Below are positions 43,991-53,033 of a DNA stretch of 64,000 nucleotides, in pieces. Origin of the DNA: Hyphomicrobiales bacterium (GTDB taxonomy: Bacteria; Pseudomonadota; Alphaproteobacteria; Rhizobiales; JAJFHB01); NCBI GenBank assembly GCA_021775755.1, contig JAJFHE010000054.1, forward strand, positions 62,001-126,000, in the 5' to 3' direction. Positions within the stretch are counted from its first letter, which is position 1. Every line of letters begins with the position of its first letter. Made by a program: the position numbers and the translations under genes. Under the pieces are notes generated by a model, which had not been told where the DNA came from, made no database searches, and worked only from the letters and a program-made list of their open reading frames with translations.

Positions 43991-44722
43991 TTATTCGCCG
44001 TTCTGATAAGGCTGGATTGCGTCGCGCACAGCAGATGCGATCGCAACCGCATTGGGGGTGTCGGAGTGGACGCAGATGGTTTCAGCGCGCACTGTAAGGT
44101 CCTTGCCGTTTACGCTGGTAACTTGTCCTTCCTCAATGGCGCGCACGCATTTCCGTGCAGCATCTTGAGGGTCAACCGCATCGTGCTCGCGGGTGATGAT
44201 CACCGAACCCTCGTCGTTGTAGTCGAGGTCGGCGTAGAATTCGGCGATAAAGCCCTGGCCGCGCGCTTTGTAAACTTCCTCATGCAAGGTCCCCACCATG
44301 CCCATCAACGGCACGCCGAACACCTCCGCGGCGTCGCATACCGCGTCCGCCGCACTGCGGTCGCGCGCCGCCATGCCATACAGCGAGCCGTGCGGCTTGA
44401 TATGGTTGAGGGCCATGCCTTCCGCGTCGAGAAACCCCTTGAGAGCCCCGACCTGGTAGATGATGCAATTGGCAAGCTCGTCGCGGGAAATTTTCATCTC
44501 GCGCCGCCCGAAGCCCTGCAGGTCGGGCAGCGAGGGATGCGCACCGACGCGCACGCCATTTTCCTTGGCAAGGCGCACCGTGGCGCGCATGTGGTTGAAA
44601 TCGGAAGCGTGAAAGCCGCAGGCAACGTTCGCCACGGAGATCAGAGGCATCAGGCCTTCGTCGTCGCCCATGCGATACAGCCCGAAGGCTTCGCCCATAT
44701 CGCAGTTAACTGTAACAGACAC
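43991..44722 (-). CDS. pxpA: LamB/YcsF family protein (5-oxoprolinase subunit A)
   Basis: 243 aa. GTG start at 44722, preceded by GGAGGCGAGCG; the open frame runs further but the family starts here (VTVNCDMGEAFG). Conserved catalytic blocks: NCDMGEAFGLY, SVANVACGFHASD, GAHPSLPDLQGFGRR and HIKPHGSLYGM. It opens the lactam ring in the PxpABC 5-oxoprolinase. First gene of the operon with the biotin carrier, biotin carboxylase and PxpBC. It is divergent from the LysR regulator (135 bases). Confidence 0.92.
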   Translation of the reverse strand: MSVTVNCDMGEAFGLYRMGDDEGLMPLISVANVACGFHASDFNHMRATVRLAKENGVRVGAHPSLPDLQGFGRREMKISRDELANCIIYQVGALKGFLDAEGMALNHIKPHGSLYGMAARDRSAADAVCDAAEVFGVPLMGMVGTLHEEVYKARGQGFIAEFYADLDYNDEGSVIITREHDAVDPQDAARKCVRAIEEGQVTSVNGKDLTVRAETICVHSDTPNAVAIASAVRDAIQPYQNGE

Positions 44723-44792
44723 CGCTCGCCTCCCCAGACACCGGCATCGCCGGTTGCTATGTTCGATTGAAGCGTGACGAGGATCGGAGGTA

Positions 44793-44837
44793 TTGTAAAA
44801 TACAAAAAAATGTTCTCCATTATCTGAAAAACAGATA
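44793..44837. promoter_or_regulatory. Two palindromes in the pxpA/LysR divergent promoter region
   Basis: TTGTA-AAA-TACAA at 44793-44805 and TATCTG-AAAAA-CAGATA at 44821-44837. The second has the T-N11-A form of LysR boxes. Both lie in the AT-rich centre between the divergent genes. Confidence 0.6.
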
Positions 44838-44857
44838 TCGATTGGAGGAGACGATCC

Positions 44858-45778
44858 ATGAACCTGTCTATCAAGCAGGTCCGGTACTTCATTGCGGCGG
44901 CGGATTTTGGAAAAGTGTCCTTGGCCGCGCATGAGCTTAACGTGTCCCAATCGGCCGTTACTTCGGCCATCCAGCAATTGGAAACAGACCTTGGCGTCAC
45001 GCTGTTCACGCGCAATCCGAAAGGAGTTTCGCTCACCGCTGAGGGCGCACGGTTTCTGCGCCATGCCCGCAACATCATGGCGGCGGTGAACCAGGCGGTT
45101 CAATCGCCTCTGTCAACCGACACGGCAATGACCGGGCACGTCAAAGTCGGTGTGAGTTACACCGTTGCCGGGTACTTTCTGCCACGTCATCTGGCCCGGT
45201 TTGAACGCACATACCCGCGCATCACGATTGAACTCAGAGAGCTTCCCCGCGAAGTTGTCGAAGGCGATCTCAACTCCGGCGAACTCGATACTGCCGTCAT
45301 GCTGGTGTCCAATTTGCGCGACCGCGAAAATCTCACATTCGAAACCCTTCTGCGCTCCAAACGCCGGCTCTGGCTGCCACCGGATCACCCGTTGCTAAAG
45401 GCCAACGCGGTGACGCTGGAGGATATCGCGCGAGAGCCTTACATCATGCTGACCGTCGATGAGGCACGTCACACCGCACATAACTACTGGGATTCGACCG
45501 GCCTCAAGCCACGCACGATCTTCAACACATTCTCCGTCGAAGCCATCAGAAGCATGGTTGCCGCGGGCATGGGCGTCACCATCTTGTCGGACATGGTTTA
45601 CCGGCCCTGGTCGCTTGAGGGGCAGCGCATCGAAACGCGCAATGTCGACGCGGATATTCCAACCATGGATGTCGGACTTGCCTGGCGCCGCGAGACGCCG
45701 CCATCTCCCGCGACGAAGACGTTCCTGGAATTTCTGAGCCTGACATTCGGCGGTGGCGGACAGGGATTGAGCGAATGA
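44858..45778 (+). CDS. LysR-family regulator of the pxp operon (candidate)
   Basis: 306 aa. N-terminal HTH IKQVRYFIAAADFGKVSLAAHELNVSQSAVTSAIQQLETDLGVTLFTRNPKGVSLTAEG at about 5-63, then the periplasmic-binding-like effector domain (about 90-295; VEAIRSMVAAGMGVTILSDMVYRPW is a typical part). GGAGGAGACGATCC precedes the ATG. The divergent layout with pxpA and T-N11-A palindromes between them points to co-inducer-dependent activation of the pxp operon. Confidence 0.92.
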   Translation: MNLSIKQVRYFIAAADFGKVSLAAHELNVSQSAVTSAIQQLETDLGVTLFTRNPKGVSLTAEGARFLRHARNIMAAVNQAVQSPLSTDTAMTGHVKVGVSYTVAGYFLPRHLARFERTYPRITIELRELPREVVEGDLNSGELDTAVMLVSNLRDRENLTFETLLRSKRRLWLPPDHPLLKANAVTLEDIAREPYIMLTVDEARHTAHNYWDSTGLKPRTIFNTFSVEAIRSMVAAGMGVTILSDMVYRPWSLEGQRIETRNVDADIPTMDVGLAWRRETPPSPATKTFLEFLSLTFGGGGQGLSE

Positions 45779-45811
45779 CGGCGGCCGTTGTCGCCGCTCC
45801 GTCCGTCACCC

Positions 45812-47497
45812 TCAGTCAACCCGCACTTGCGGTTCGGCGGATCTCTGCGTGGACTGCCAATCGGGCGCGCTGTAGGCCTCGGCGTTCGATGCCGGTAGCA
45901 TGCCCTTGCCAAGAACGTGGTCGGCGCCCTTCTCGCCGATCATGATCGTCGGCGCATTCAGGTTACCGTTTGTGATCGTCGGCATGATGGAGCTGTCAAT
46001 GACCCTGAGACCCTGAATTCCGTGAACCCGTGTCTCAGGGTCGACCACCGCCATCTTGTCGGTCCCCATCTTGCAGGTGCCGCATGGGTGATAGGCGGTT
46101 TCTGAATGGTGCGCGGCATAGTCGTCCAAATCCGCGTCCGACTGTACGTGCTCCCCGGGCAACAGTTCCTTGCCGCGATAGGGTTCAAGTGCCGGCTGTG
46201 CGAATATTTCACGGGTAAGGCGGATGCCGTCGCGAAGCACTCGCCGATCGTCTTCGTGATCGAGATAGTTGAAGAACAATCTGGGCGGCGCCATCGGATC
46301 GGCGGAGCGAAGCGTCAAGCGGCCCCGGCTCTTCGGCTTGTTGGGGCCAAGGTGTGCCTGGAAGCCATGGCCCTTTGAAGCGCTCGAACCATCGTATGCA
46401 ACCGCGCCCGCGAGGAAGTGATATTGAATGTCGGGATAGGGAATGCCCACCCGGCTGCGAATATAGCCATTTGCCTCGAAGTGATTGGTGGCGCCGAGCC
46501 CTTTGCGGAACAGGAGCCATTGCAGGCCGATCCATGCCTTGCCGAGGGGGTTCAGCATACCGTTGAGGCTGACCGGCTGGGTACACTCCTGCTGGATCCA
46601 CAGTTCGAGATGGTCGTGCAGATTATCGCCTACGCCGGGCAGGTCGTGCACCACTTCGATACCGTGCTCGCCAAGGTGCGATGCGGGGCCGATACCGGAC
46701 AGCATCAGAAGTTTGGGCGAATTGACCGGGCCGGACGACAAAATGACTTCACGCGCGGCGCGCGCCTGAACCGTGCGGCCTGCCTTGTCGGTGTATTCGA
46801 CTCCCACGGCGCGTTTGCCCTCAAGCAGAATACGCCGCGTCAGCGCGTGCATCACCAGCCGCAGGTTCGGCCGCGACAGGCTGGGCTTGAGATAGCCATT
46901 GGCCGTCGACCAGCGCACGCCTTTTTTGACCGACATGTCCATGCGGCCAAAACCTTCCTGCTGGTAGCCGTTGTAATCCTCCGTTAGCGGATATCCGGCC
47001 TGGTGCCCGGCCTCGATCATCGCCCGATAGAGCGGGTTTTGCATATTGTTGCCGTTGGAAACATGCTGCTCGCCCTGTTCGCCGCGATACTCATCGCCGC
47101 CATAGGCGCAGTCTTCGGCCCGCCGGAAATAAGGCAAGGCGTGTCGGTAGCCCCAACCATCCGCGCCGCCCTCCTCCCAGTCATCGAAGTCGCCCCGGTT
47201 GCCGCGGACATAGACCATGCCGTTGATCGAAGACGATCCGCCGATCACCTTGCCGCGCGCCTGATGGATCGACCGGCCGGCGAGCCCGGGTTCGGGCTCG
47301 GTATAGAACCCCCAGTCGAACTTTTTCATATGCATGGGGATCGATAACGCCGACGGCATCTGGATGAAGATTGAGTTGTCCTTGCCGCCATACTCAAGCA
47401 CAAGCACACGGTGTTCCGGGTTTTCGCTGAGCCGCCGCGCCAGAACCGAGCCCGCCGACCCGGCGCCCACAATGATGAAATCATAGGTTTCCGTCAT
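45812..47497 (-). CDS. betA: GMC oxidoreductase, choline dehydrogenase-like
   Basis: 561 aa. FAD-binding DFIIVGAGSAGSVLARRLSE at 5-24, the GMC signatures GKVIGGSSSINGMVYVRGNRGDFDDW and SGPVNSPKLLMLSGIG, and the catalytic histidine region HHSETAYHPCGTCKMG. The last motif and overall length match choline dehydrogenase BetA, which oxidises choline to betaine aldehyde at the membrane. No betB, betI or transporter is adjacent, so another primary alcohol remains possible. It is convergent with the LysR gene. Confidence 0.85.
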   Translation of the reverse strand: MTETYDFIIVGAGSAGSVLARRLSENPEHRVLVLEYGGKDNSIFIQMPSALSIPMHMKKFDWGFYTEPEPGLAGRSIHQARGKVIGGSSSINGMVYVRGNRGDFDDWEEGGADGWGYRHALPYFRRAEDCAYGGDEYRGEQGEQHVSNGNNMQNPLYRAMIEAGHQAGYPLTEDYNGYQQEGFGRMDMSVKKGVRWSTANGYLKPSLSRPNLRLVMHALTRRILLEGKRAVGVEYTDKAGRTVQARAAREVILSSGPVNSPKLLMLSGIGPASHLGEHGIEVVHDLPGVGDNLHDHLELWIQQECTQPVSLNGMLNPLGKAWIGLQWLLFRKGLGATNHFEANGYIRSRVGIPYPDIQYHFLAGAVAYDGSSASKGHGFQAHLGPNKPKSRGRLTLRSADPMAPPRLFFNYLDHEDDRRVLRDGIRLTREIFAQPALEPYRGKELLPGEHVQSDADLDDYAAHHSETAYHPCGTCKMGTDKMAVVDPETRVHGIQGLRVIDSSIMPTITNGNLNAPTIMIGEKGADHVLGKGMLPASNAEAYSAPDWQSTQRSAEPQVRVD

Positions 47498-47881
47498 TAC
47501 GCTCTTCGGCCTCCCGCGCCGCTCAGAAAATCGAATTTATACAGTGCGTTCCAGCATAGTCCGCAAACGCAGTTGCCGCCGTTTTCAAAACACACGCTTG
47601 CGCGAACCAAAGCAAACATTGACACAGTAACTCATTTGGAAGCCACCACGAATTGCGCGCGATCTAAGCCGGTACAGAGGAAGTTTGATCGGAATTATTC
47701 GCCTTCAGGACGATCCCGCCCCTGCAACCCTTCCCACAAGGGTCGATAGTGACCGGAGCCACCATTGGCTGCCGCTTGGACGGCGACCAGAATAATCCTC
47801 TGAATACTAAGAATCAGGCGGAGCATCACGTGCTTCGCCGCCATTCGATATCACGCGCTGTGATCAACCGGAGAGCACATC
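47498..47881. other. Gene-free stretch, divergent promoter region
   Basis: 384 bases between the divergent betA-like and agmatinase-family genes. No frame with protein character. I looked for a guanidine (ykkC-type) riboswitch in front of the ureohydrolase and found none of its conserved words. The GGAGAG site ten bases before 47882 is clear. Confidence 0.5.
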
Positions 47882-48856
47882 ATGAGCGACATCGCCACGA
47901 CATTCGACGAAAACGCCTTTACCGGTCTTCTCCATGCGGGAACACACGGCACGTTCATGCGCCTGCCTTCCGTTCCCGCCAACGCCGACAAGTTGAAAAA
48001 GTTAAACATCGACACAGCTGTCCTCGGCTTCCCCTGGGATGCGATGTGCATCAGCCGCACCGGCGCCAACTACGGGCCGCGCGCGATCCGTGATGCGGGC
48101 GACCAGTTTTCGTTCTACAACGCATCGTATGGACTCGATCTCAACGATCACTACAACATGGCCGATTGCGGCGACGTGCCCGTCGTTCCGGGCAGCGGCG
48201 TCACCACAATGGACCGCGCCGAGGCGATGGTCGCGGAGATCCTCAAGGCCGATGCGATGCCGATCACCATCGGCGGCGATCATTCGATCACCATCGCCTG
48301 CGTGCGCGCTTTCGCGAAAAAATACAAAAAGCCCGGGCTCGTTCTCGTTGACATGCATTTCGACACCGCGGTCGAACTGGGCGGCGAAGAACTCAGCCAT
48401 TGCTGCCCGATCCCGCGCGCCGTTGATGCAGGATTCGATCCGAAGAACATTGCAATTGTCGGCACCAGCGGATGGATGAATCCGAAATCGGAACTGCAGT
48501 ACATCCGCGACCACGGAATTACGCTTTTCACTCTTGAAGACGTCATGGAGCAGGGCTTCAAAGAGGTCGCGCAAAAGGCCGCCGCCGTTGCGAAAAACGG
48601 CACCGACGGCTTCTATCTGACCTACGACATAGATTCCATCGATGCGGCCTATGCTCCCGGAACCGGTGTGCCCTCACCCGGCGGCATGACCTCACGCGAG
48701 GCAATCCTGATTATCCGAGAACTTGCCAAGGCCGGCATCCAGGGTCTGGATCTGGTCGAAGTTTCGCCCTCTTGGGACCATGACGGCATTACCAGCCGGC
48801 TTGCCGTGCGTCTTATTCTGGAGGCGCTTGCCGGAAACGTCATGGGTCGCGAATAG
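47882..48856 (+). CDS. Agmatinase-family ureohydrolase (second paralogue)
   Basis: 324 aa. Manganese ligands His134 (GGDHS), Asp157-x-His159-x-Asp161 (DMHFD, an alanine-to-methionine change from the usual DAH) and Asp249/Asp251/Asp254 (DIDSIDAAY; the usual DxDxxDP has alanine instead of proline). The sequence PGTGVPSPGGMTSRE is typical. The deviations and the entry motif ISRTGANYGPRAIR suggest a substrate other than agmatine, such as a guanidino acid. Neighbours (LuxR regulator, pot transporter, GS-like ligases) fit polyamine or guanidino-compound catabolism. Confidence 0.88.
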   Translation: MSDIATTFDENAFTGLLHAGTHGTFMRLPSVPANADKLKKLNIDTAVLGFPWDAMCISRTGANYGPRAIRDAGDQFSFYNASYGLDLNDHYNMADCGDVPVVPGSGVTTMDRAEAMVAEILKADAMPITIGGDHSITIACVRAFAKKYKKPGLVLVDMHFDTAVELGGEELSHCCPIPRAVDAGFDPKNIAIVGTSGWMNPKSELQYIRDHGITLFTLEDVMEQGFKEVAQKAAAVAKNGTDGFYLTYDIDSIDAAYAPGTGVPSPGGMTSREAILIIRELAKAGIQGLDLVEVSPSWDHDGITSRLAVRLILEALAGNVMGRE

Positions 48857-48968
48857 CGCACGGGCGCGCGCTGCTTACAAAACGCGCACCCTAATTATGC
48901 TCCGCCGTGCCACTTGGCAGGATTTGTCCATTTGCCCTAAGCTTGCGCTCCCTACAGGGAGTGGGACC

Positions 48969-50126
48969 TTGGACACGCCAGAAAGCAAAACGCCAGCGAC
49001 GGAAAAGACCGCACTGACAGTCGGTTCCGGCGCCTATCACGCCGAGCTTGCAAACGTCCTTCGCCAGGCGGGCGCCGCCGCTTTTTATGATGCTATGGCG
49101 CGGTTGGTCGCAACGCTTGTCGATTGCAACAAGTGGCTTGTCATGCGGTACACCGCGTACGACAAACCGGCGTTTCTGGTGAACCGGGCAATGAGCGAGC
49201 GCGCCTGCGCGTTTTATCTCGAAGGGCTTTACCGGCTCGATCCGCTCAACAAGCTCGCCCGTACGCGACCAAGGACAATGGTCATCAACATAAACCAGTT
49301 CCACAACGAACCAGCCGCCGACGACAAATACCTCAACGAAATTTTCCGCGCCGCTTTCATCTACGACGAACTCGCCGTGCTGCTTCCCGCACCCGGCGGG
49401 GTCACCGTGGCGGTGTGCTGCGAACGCGGGCGCAGGCGGTTTGAACAAGCCGACCTGGACACCATCAACGGGATCGTTCCGATCCTCGAAGCGATGCATC
49501 AGATCCACATTGACCGGGCGTTTTCGGCGTCATTTGACGCCGACTCTGGAGCGGCCTCGCTTCGCCAGGGTGACGCAGTACTGATCGTCGATGAACGCGG
49601 CAGCCGGGTCTTCACGACGGAAAAGTGGCGGCAGCTGGAAAGTGAGCTCGGCTCCTGCAGCCAGTTGATCGAAAGGGCAAGTGGCGAGGAGGCAGGTCAC
49701 GTCGAGCTCAACTTGTCTTATGTGCTGCATTGGGAACGTCTTGGAGCGGAGTTCGCTCTGGCGCCAAAGGGGACGTTCTTGATGATTGAGCGTCAAGCCC
49801 CGGCCCCCGCCAAAATTTCCGCCGACGAAGCCGTTGCCACATTCCAGGCCATGTACAGCCTCACCCCGCGCGAGGTCGAAATTGTCCAGCTGGTGCTGAA
49901 CGGATTTCCCAACGAGCGCATCGCCGAGCAACTTGGCATCAGTATCGGTACCGTGAAAAACCACCGCTGGCGGCTCTATCTCAAACTTGACATAACCAGT
50001 GAGCGGGAGCTGTTTTATCTTTTCCTGTCGGCAGTTCTCGATGTCGATGTTGGCGGGTCGGGCGGCTCTGCCGAGACCGGCCAGTCACAATCAACTGAGA
50101 GCACGGACTCACAACCGGTCGCCTGA
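48969..50126 (+). CDS. LuxR-type HTH regulator
   Basis: 385 aa from TTG 48969, which follows GGGAG at a good distance. The upstream frame overlaps the ureohydrolase and has no character; a start at ATG 48899 cannot be excluded. The C-terminal LuxR HTH reads SLTPREVEIVQLVLNGFPNERIAEQLGISIGTVKNHRWRLYLKLDI at about 300-345. The first 280 residues (with RLVATLVDCNKWLVMRYT and CAFYLEGLYRLDPLNKLAR) look like a sensory domain I cannot name. The tail is Ser/Gly/Gln-rich. Between the ureohydrolase and the pot operon, it is the likely regulator of one or both. Confidence 0.82.
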   Translation: MDTPESKTPATEKTALTVGSGAYHAELANVLRQAGAAAFYDAMARLVATLVDCNKWLVMRYTAYDKPAFLVNRAMSERACAFYLEGLYRLDPLNKLARTRPRTMVININQFHNEPAADDKYLNEIFRAAFIYDELAVLLPAPGGVTVAVCCERGRRRFEQADLDTINGIVPILEAMHQIHIDRAFSASFDADSGAASLRQGDAVLIVDERGSRVFTTEKWRQLESELGSCSQLIERASGEEAGHVELNLSYVLHWERLGAEFALAPKGTFLMIERQAPAPAKISADEAVATFQAMYSLTPREVEIVQLVLNGFPNERIAEQLGISIGTVKNHRWRLYLKLDITSERELFYLFLSAVLDVDVGGSGGSAETGQSQSTESTDSQPVA

Positions 50127-50157
50127 CCGGCAGCTGAAGTGGAATCGCACTGGATTC

Positions 50158-50955
50158 TCACTCGTCTTGCGGACGCAGCATCGACACCGACAACACGATC
50201 ATCACCAGCGAACCCAGAATGATCAGCGTTCCAACCGCATTGATCTCCGGTGTAATACCGCGCCGCAGCGTCGACCAGATGTACATCGGCAATGTGTTGT
50301 CGCGCCCGGTCAGGAAGAACGTCACCGGAATCTCATCGAACGACAGCGTGAAAGACAGCAACGCACTACCGATAAGCGCGGAACGGATATTGGGAAGCGT
50401 AACGAAAAAGAATGTTTCCCAGGGACGCGCGCCAAGATCTGCGGCAGCTTCCTCAAGCGAACGGTTCAGGCGCTGCAGCCGCGCAAACACCTGAGTGACG
50501 ACGATCGAGATCAGCGCCGTGGCGTGGCCGATGATCACCGTCTCAAGGCTCAGTTGAAAGCCGACAAGCTTGAAAAGGTTGAGCATCGAAATGCCGGTAA
50601 TAATTCCGGGCAGCACGAGCGGCAGGAGGACCAGGCGCCGGAACACCGTCTTGCCGGGAAAGCGAATACGGTCGAGCGCGAAAGCCGCCGGCACACCGAT
50701 GAGGAGCGTCAAAGTGGTGGCGGAGATTGCGACATAGAAGCTGTTGCGCAACGCCTGCAACAGATCAGAATTATTGAACAGCGTTTCATACCACTGCCAG
50801 GTGAACCCTTTGAGCGGCAGCGTCAGCGAGCTTGAATCGTTGAAGCTGAAGATCACCAGTATCAGGATCGGCAGATAGAGATACGCCAGAATACAGGCGA
50901 TAACGGTCCCGAACACCCCGTTCCCGGCACGTTCTTTCAGAGTTGCTGAAACCAT
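50158..50955 (-). CDS. potC: Polyamine-type ABC transporter permease (PotC)
   Basis: 265 aa from ATG 50955. Six membrane segments, with the inner-membrane permease loop AAADLGARPWETFFFVTLPNIRSALIGSALLSFTLSFDEI at about 175-215 carrying the EAA-type motif. It matches PotC/YdcV of spermidine and putrescine transporters. Start and stop positions put it at the end of potDABC; its upstream neighbour potB ends ten bases before it. Confidence 0.92.
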   Translation of the reverse strand: MVSATLKERAGNGVFGTVIACILAYLYLPILILVIFSFNDSSSLTLPLKGFTWQWYETLFNNSDLLQALRNSFYVAISATTLTLLIGVPAAFALDRIRFPGKTVFRRLVLLPLVLPGIITGISMLNLFKLVGFQLSLETVIIGHATALISIVVTQVFARLQRLNRSLEEAAADLGARPWETFFFVTLPNIRSALIGSALLSFTLSFDEIPVTFFLTGRDNTLPMYIWSTLRRGITPEINAVGTLIILGSLVMIVLSVSMLRPQDE

Positions 50956-50965
50956 CCGACCGCCC

Positions 50966-51835
50966 TCACGCCAGATCGATACGCCCGGCCCGCTGCACAC
51001 GGTCGGACATTTCGATAATGCTGAGCACAATGATCAGAACGACAATGGCCAGCGCGGAGCCGAGCGGCCAATTGAGGGCGGAGCCGAACTGCGAAGTTAT
51101 GATATTGGCGACCATCACGCCGTCGGGCCCACCGACGAGCACGGGCGCAACAAAGTCGCCGAACGTCAGGCAAAACGTAAATGTGGCACCGGCGATTACG
51201 CCCGGCAGGGAGAGTGGCCAGACAACCTTCCAGAACGTGCCCCAGGGCCCAATGCCCAAATCCTTGGACGCCTCAATCAGGTTCTTCGGGATCTTTTCGA
51301 GGGCGGTGTATATCGGCATCACCATGAACGGGATGAAAATATAGGTGAGCGTTACCACCATCGAAAACTGGTTGTAGAGAAACACGTCAGTGGGCTCGTC
51401 CAGAATTCCGATGCTGACGAGGAAGGAGTTGAGCACTCCGTTGTTTCCCAAAATTGTCTTCCAGGTATAGGCCCTCAGGAGATAGGACACCCACAAGGGG
51501 GCGATTACGGCCATGTAGAGCAGGCCCCGAACCTTCGCTGACTTGACCCTGAACACGAGAAAGTAGGCAAAAGGATAGGCAAGTAAGAGCGCTGCCGCTG
51601 TGACGAAGAGCGCGATCTTGCCGGTGCGCATGAGCACGCTCACATACTGCGGATCGAAGAAGATCAGCGCATAATTGCCGAACTGGAAATCGGGTAGAAA
51701 TGTTGGAAACTTCTTCGTCCAGAAGCTGTAGGTCAGGATGATCACATAGGGAACGAACATGAAGGCAATGGCCCACAGGATCGGCGTGAAGCAAACGATC
51801 GCGCGAACCAGACCGTCTCTGCTCAGCCGGTTCAT
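50966..51835 (-). CDS. potB: Polyamine-type ABC transporter permease (PotB)
   Basis: 289 aa from ATG 51835, overlapping the stop of potA by four bases. Six membrane segments; the EAA-type loop is LIEASKDLGIGPWGTFWKVVWPLSLPGVIAGATFTFCLTFGDFVAPVLVGGPDGVMVANII at about 190-250. It forms the inner-membrane channel with PotC. The motif FGDFVAPVLVGG is typical of PotB. Confidence 0.92.
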   Translation of the reverse strand: MNRLSRDGLVRAIVCFTPILWAIAFMFVPYVIILTYSFWTKKFPTFLPDFQFGNYALIFFDPQYVSVLMRTGKIALFVTAAALLLAYPFAYFLVFRVKSAKVRGLLYMAVIAPLWVSYLLRAYTWKTILGNNGVLNSFLVSIGILDEPTDVFLYNQFSMVVTLTYIFIPFMVMPIYTALEKIPKNLIEASKDLGIGPWGTFWKVVWPLSLPGVIAGATFTFCLTFGDFVAPVLVGGPDGVMVANIITSQFGSALNWPLGSALAIVVLIIVLSIIEMSDRVQRAGRIDLA

Positions 51836-52938
51836 GCCCTGTCGTCCTCGGTAAACAGAGGCACACTGGCAGGATCCATGGTGAACCTGACTTTCGAGCC
51901 CTGTTCTGGAATGCCCGAAGCCGCTGCCGATGTGCCAAGCTGCATGTCGCAGACGATCTGTTCGCCGCTCGCAAGCTTGCACCGCATGCGAACGCTGCTG
52001 CCGTGAAACAGCACTTCGCCCACATTGGCCTCAAACACGTTCCAGTCTTTGTCCGGTTTCTCACTGGCCCCAAGCAGCCTGAGTTTTTCAGGCCTGAACC
52101 CGACAATCACTTCCTGACCGGCAGCCACCTCCCCGCGCGGCGTGCATCTGAGGCTTGCACTCCCCACGGCGACTTCGGCGGCAACGCCGTTCACTTTCTG
52201 AACGACACCCTGCAACAGGTTCGAAGTGCCGACAAAGTCGGCCACATATGTCGTTGCGGGTCGGTCGTAGAGCTCTGCCGGCGCACCCACCTGTACGATC
52301 GCCCCGTTATGCATAACCACGGTGCGGTCGGACATCACGAGGGCTTCGGTCTGGTCGTGCGTCACCATCACGAATGTCAGGCCGATGCGTTCATGCAGAT
52401 GCTTGAGTTCGACCTGCATGGCCTCGCGCAGATTTGCATCGAGCGCGGACAGCGGTTCGTCGAGCAGCAAAACCTTGGGTTCGCGGACAATGGCCCGGGC
52501 CAACGCAACACGCTGGCGCTGCCCACCTGAAAGCTCATGCGGCTTGCGGTCGGCCTTGTCCGACAAATCGACGAGATCAAGCGTGGCGCGTACTTTCTTG
52601 CCGATTTCTTCGCGATCCATGCGCAAGCGTTCAAGACCGAACGCCACGTTTTTCTGGATCGTCAGGTGCGGAAACAGCGCATAGTCCTGAAACACCATAT
52701 TGACGTTGCGCTTGTAGGGCGGCAGGTGCGTCACGTCTTCGCCGGCCAGCTCGATTTGCCCTGACGACGGCGCCTCGAAACCCGCCAGCATCCTTAAAAG
52801 CGTTGTCTTTCCGCAGCCCGAGGGCCCCAACAGAGTAACGAACTCGCCTTCGGCGATCGACAGGCTGACGTCGTTGACGGCAACGATCTTTCCGCCAAAG
52901 ACCTTGGAGACATGGTCGAATTTTACGATAGAGGCCAT
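51832..52938 (-). CDS. potA: Polyamine-type ABC transporter ATPase (PotA)
   Basis: 368 aa from ATG 52938 (a GTG at 52953 would add five residues). Walker A GPSGCGKTT near residue 39, signature LSGGQRQRVALARAIV, Walker B KVLLLDEPLSALDAN, and switch VTHDQTEAL. A C-terminal TOBE-type regulatory domain (about 275-365) follows. It energises PotBC. An attenuator-like hairpin lies in the 95-base gap from potD. Confidence 0.94.
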   Translation of the reverse strand: MASIVKFDHVSKVFGGKIVAVNDVSLSIAEGEFVTLLGPSGCGKTTLLRMLAGFEAPSSGQIELAGEDVTHLPPYKRNVNMVFQDYALFPHLTIQKNVAFGLERLRMDREEIGKKVRATLDLVDLSDKADRKPHELSGGQRQRVALARAIVREPKVLLLDEPLSALDANLREAMQVELKHLHERIGLTFVMVTHDQTEALVMSDRTVVMHNGAIVQVGAPAELYDRPATTYVADFVGTSNLLQGVVQKVNGVAAEVAVGSASLRCTPRGEVAAGQEVIVGFRPEKLRLLGASEKPDKDWNVFEANVGEVLFHGSSVRMRCKLASGEQIVCDMQLGTSAAASGIPEQGSKVRFTMDPASVPLFTEDDRA

Positions 52939-52982
52939 CTCGCCCTGTGCCACCTGGTTCGTCTATATGATCGGTCGATCAT

Positions 52983-53018
52983 AAAAAGCGGGCGGAAATC
53001 CCAAGAACTTCCGCCCGC
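52983..53018 (-). terminator. Attenuator-type terminator between potD and potA
   Basis: Stem GCGGGCGGAA / TTCCGCCCGC, ten pairs, with an 11-base loop. On the minus strand it is followed by five U. It sits after the binding-protein gene and before potA, so partial termination would give more PotD than PotABC. Confidence 0.75.
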
Positions 53019-53033
53019 ACGTTGAAGTCTGGA

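Noticed and set aside
47600-47881. Possible guanidine (ykkC-type) riboswitch before the ureohydrolase
   Set aside because: None of the conserved words of that class could be found in the leader.
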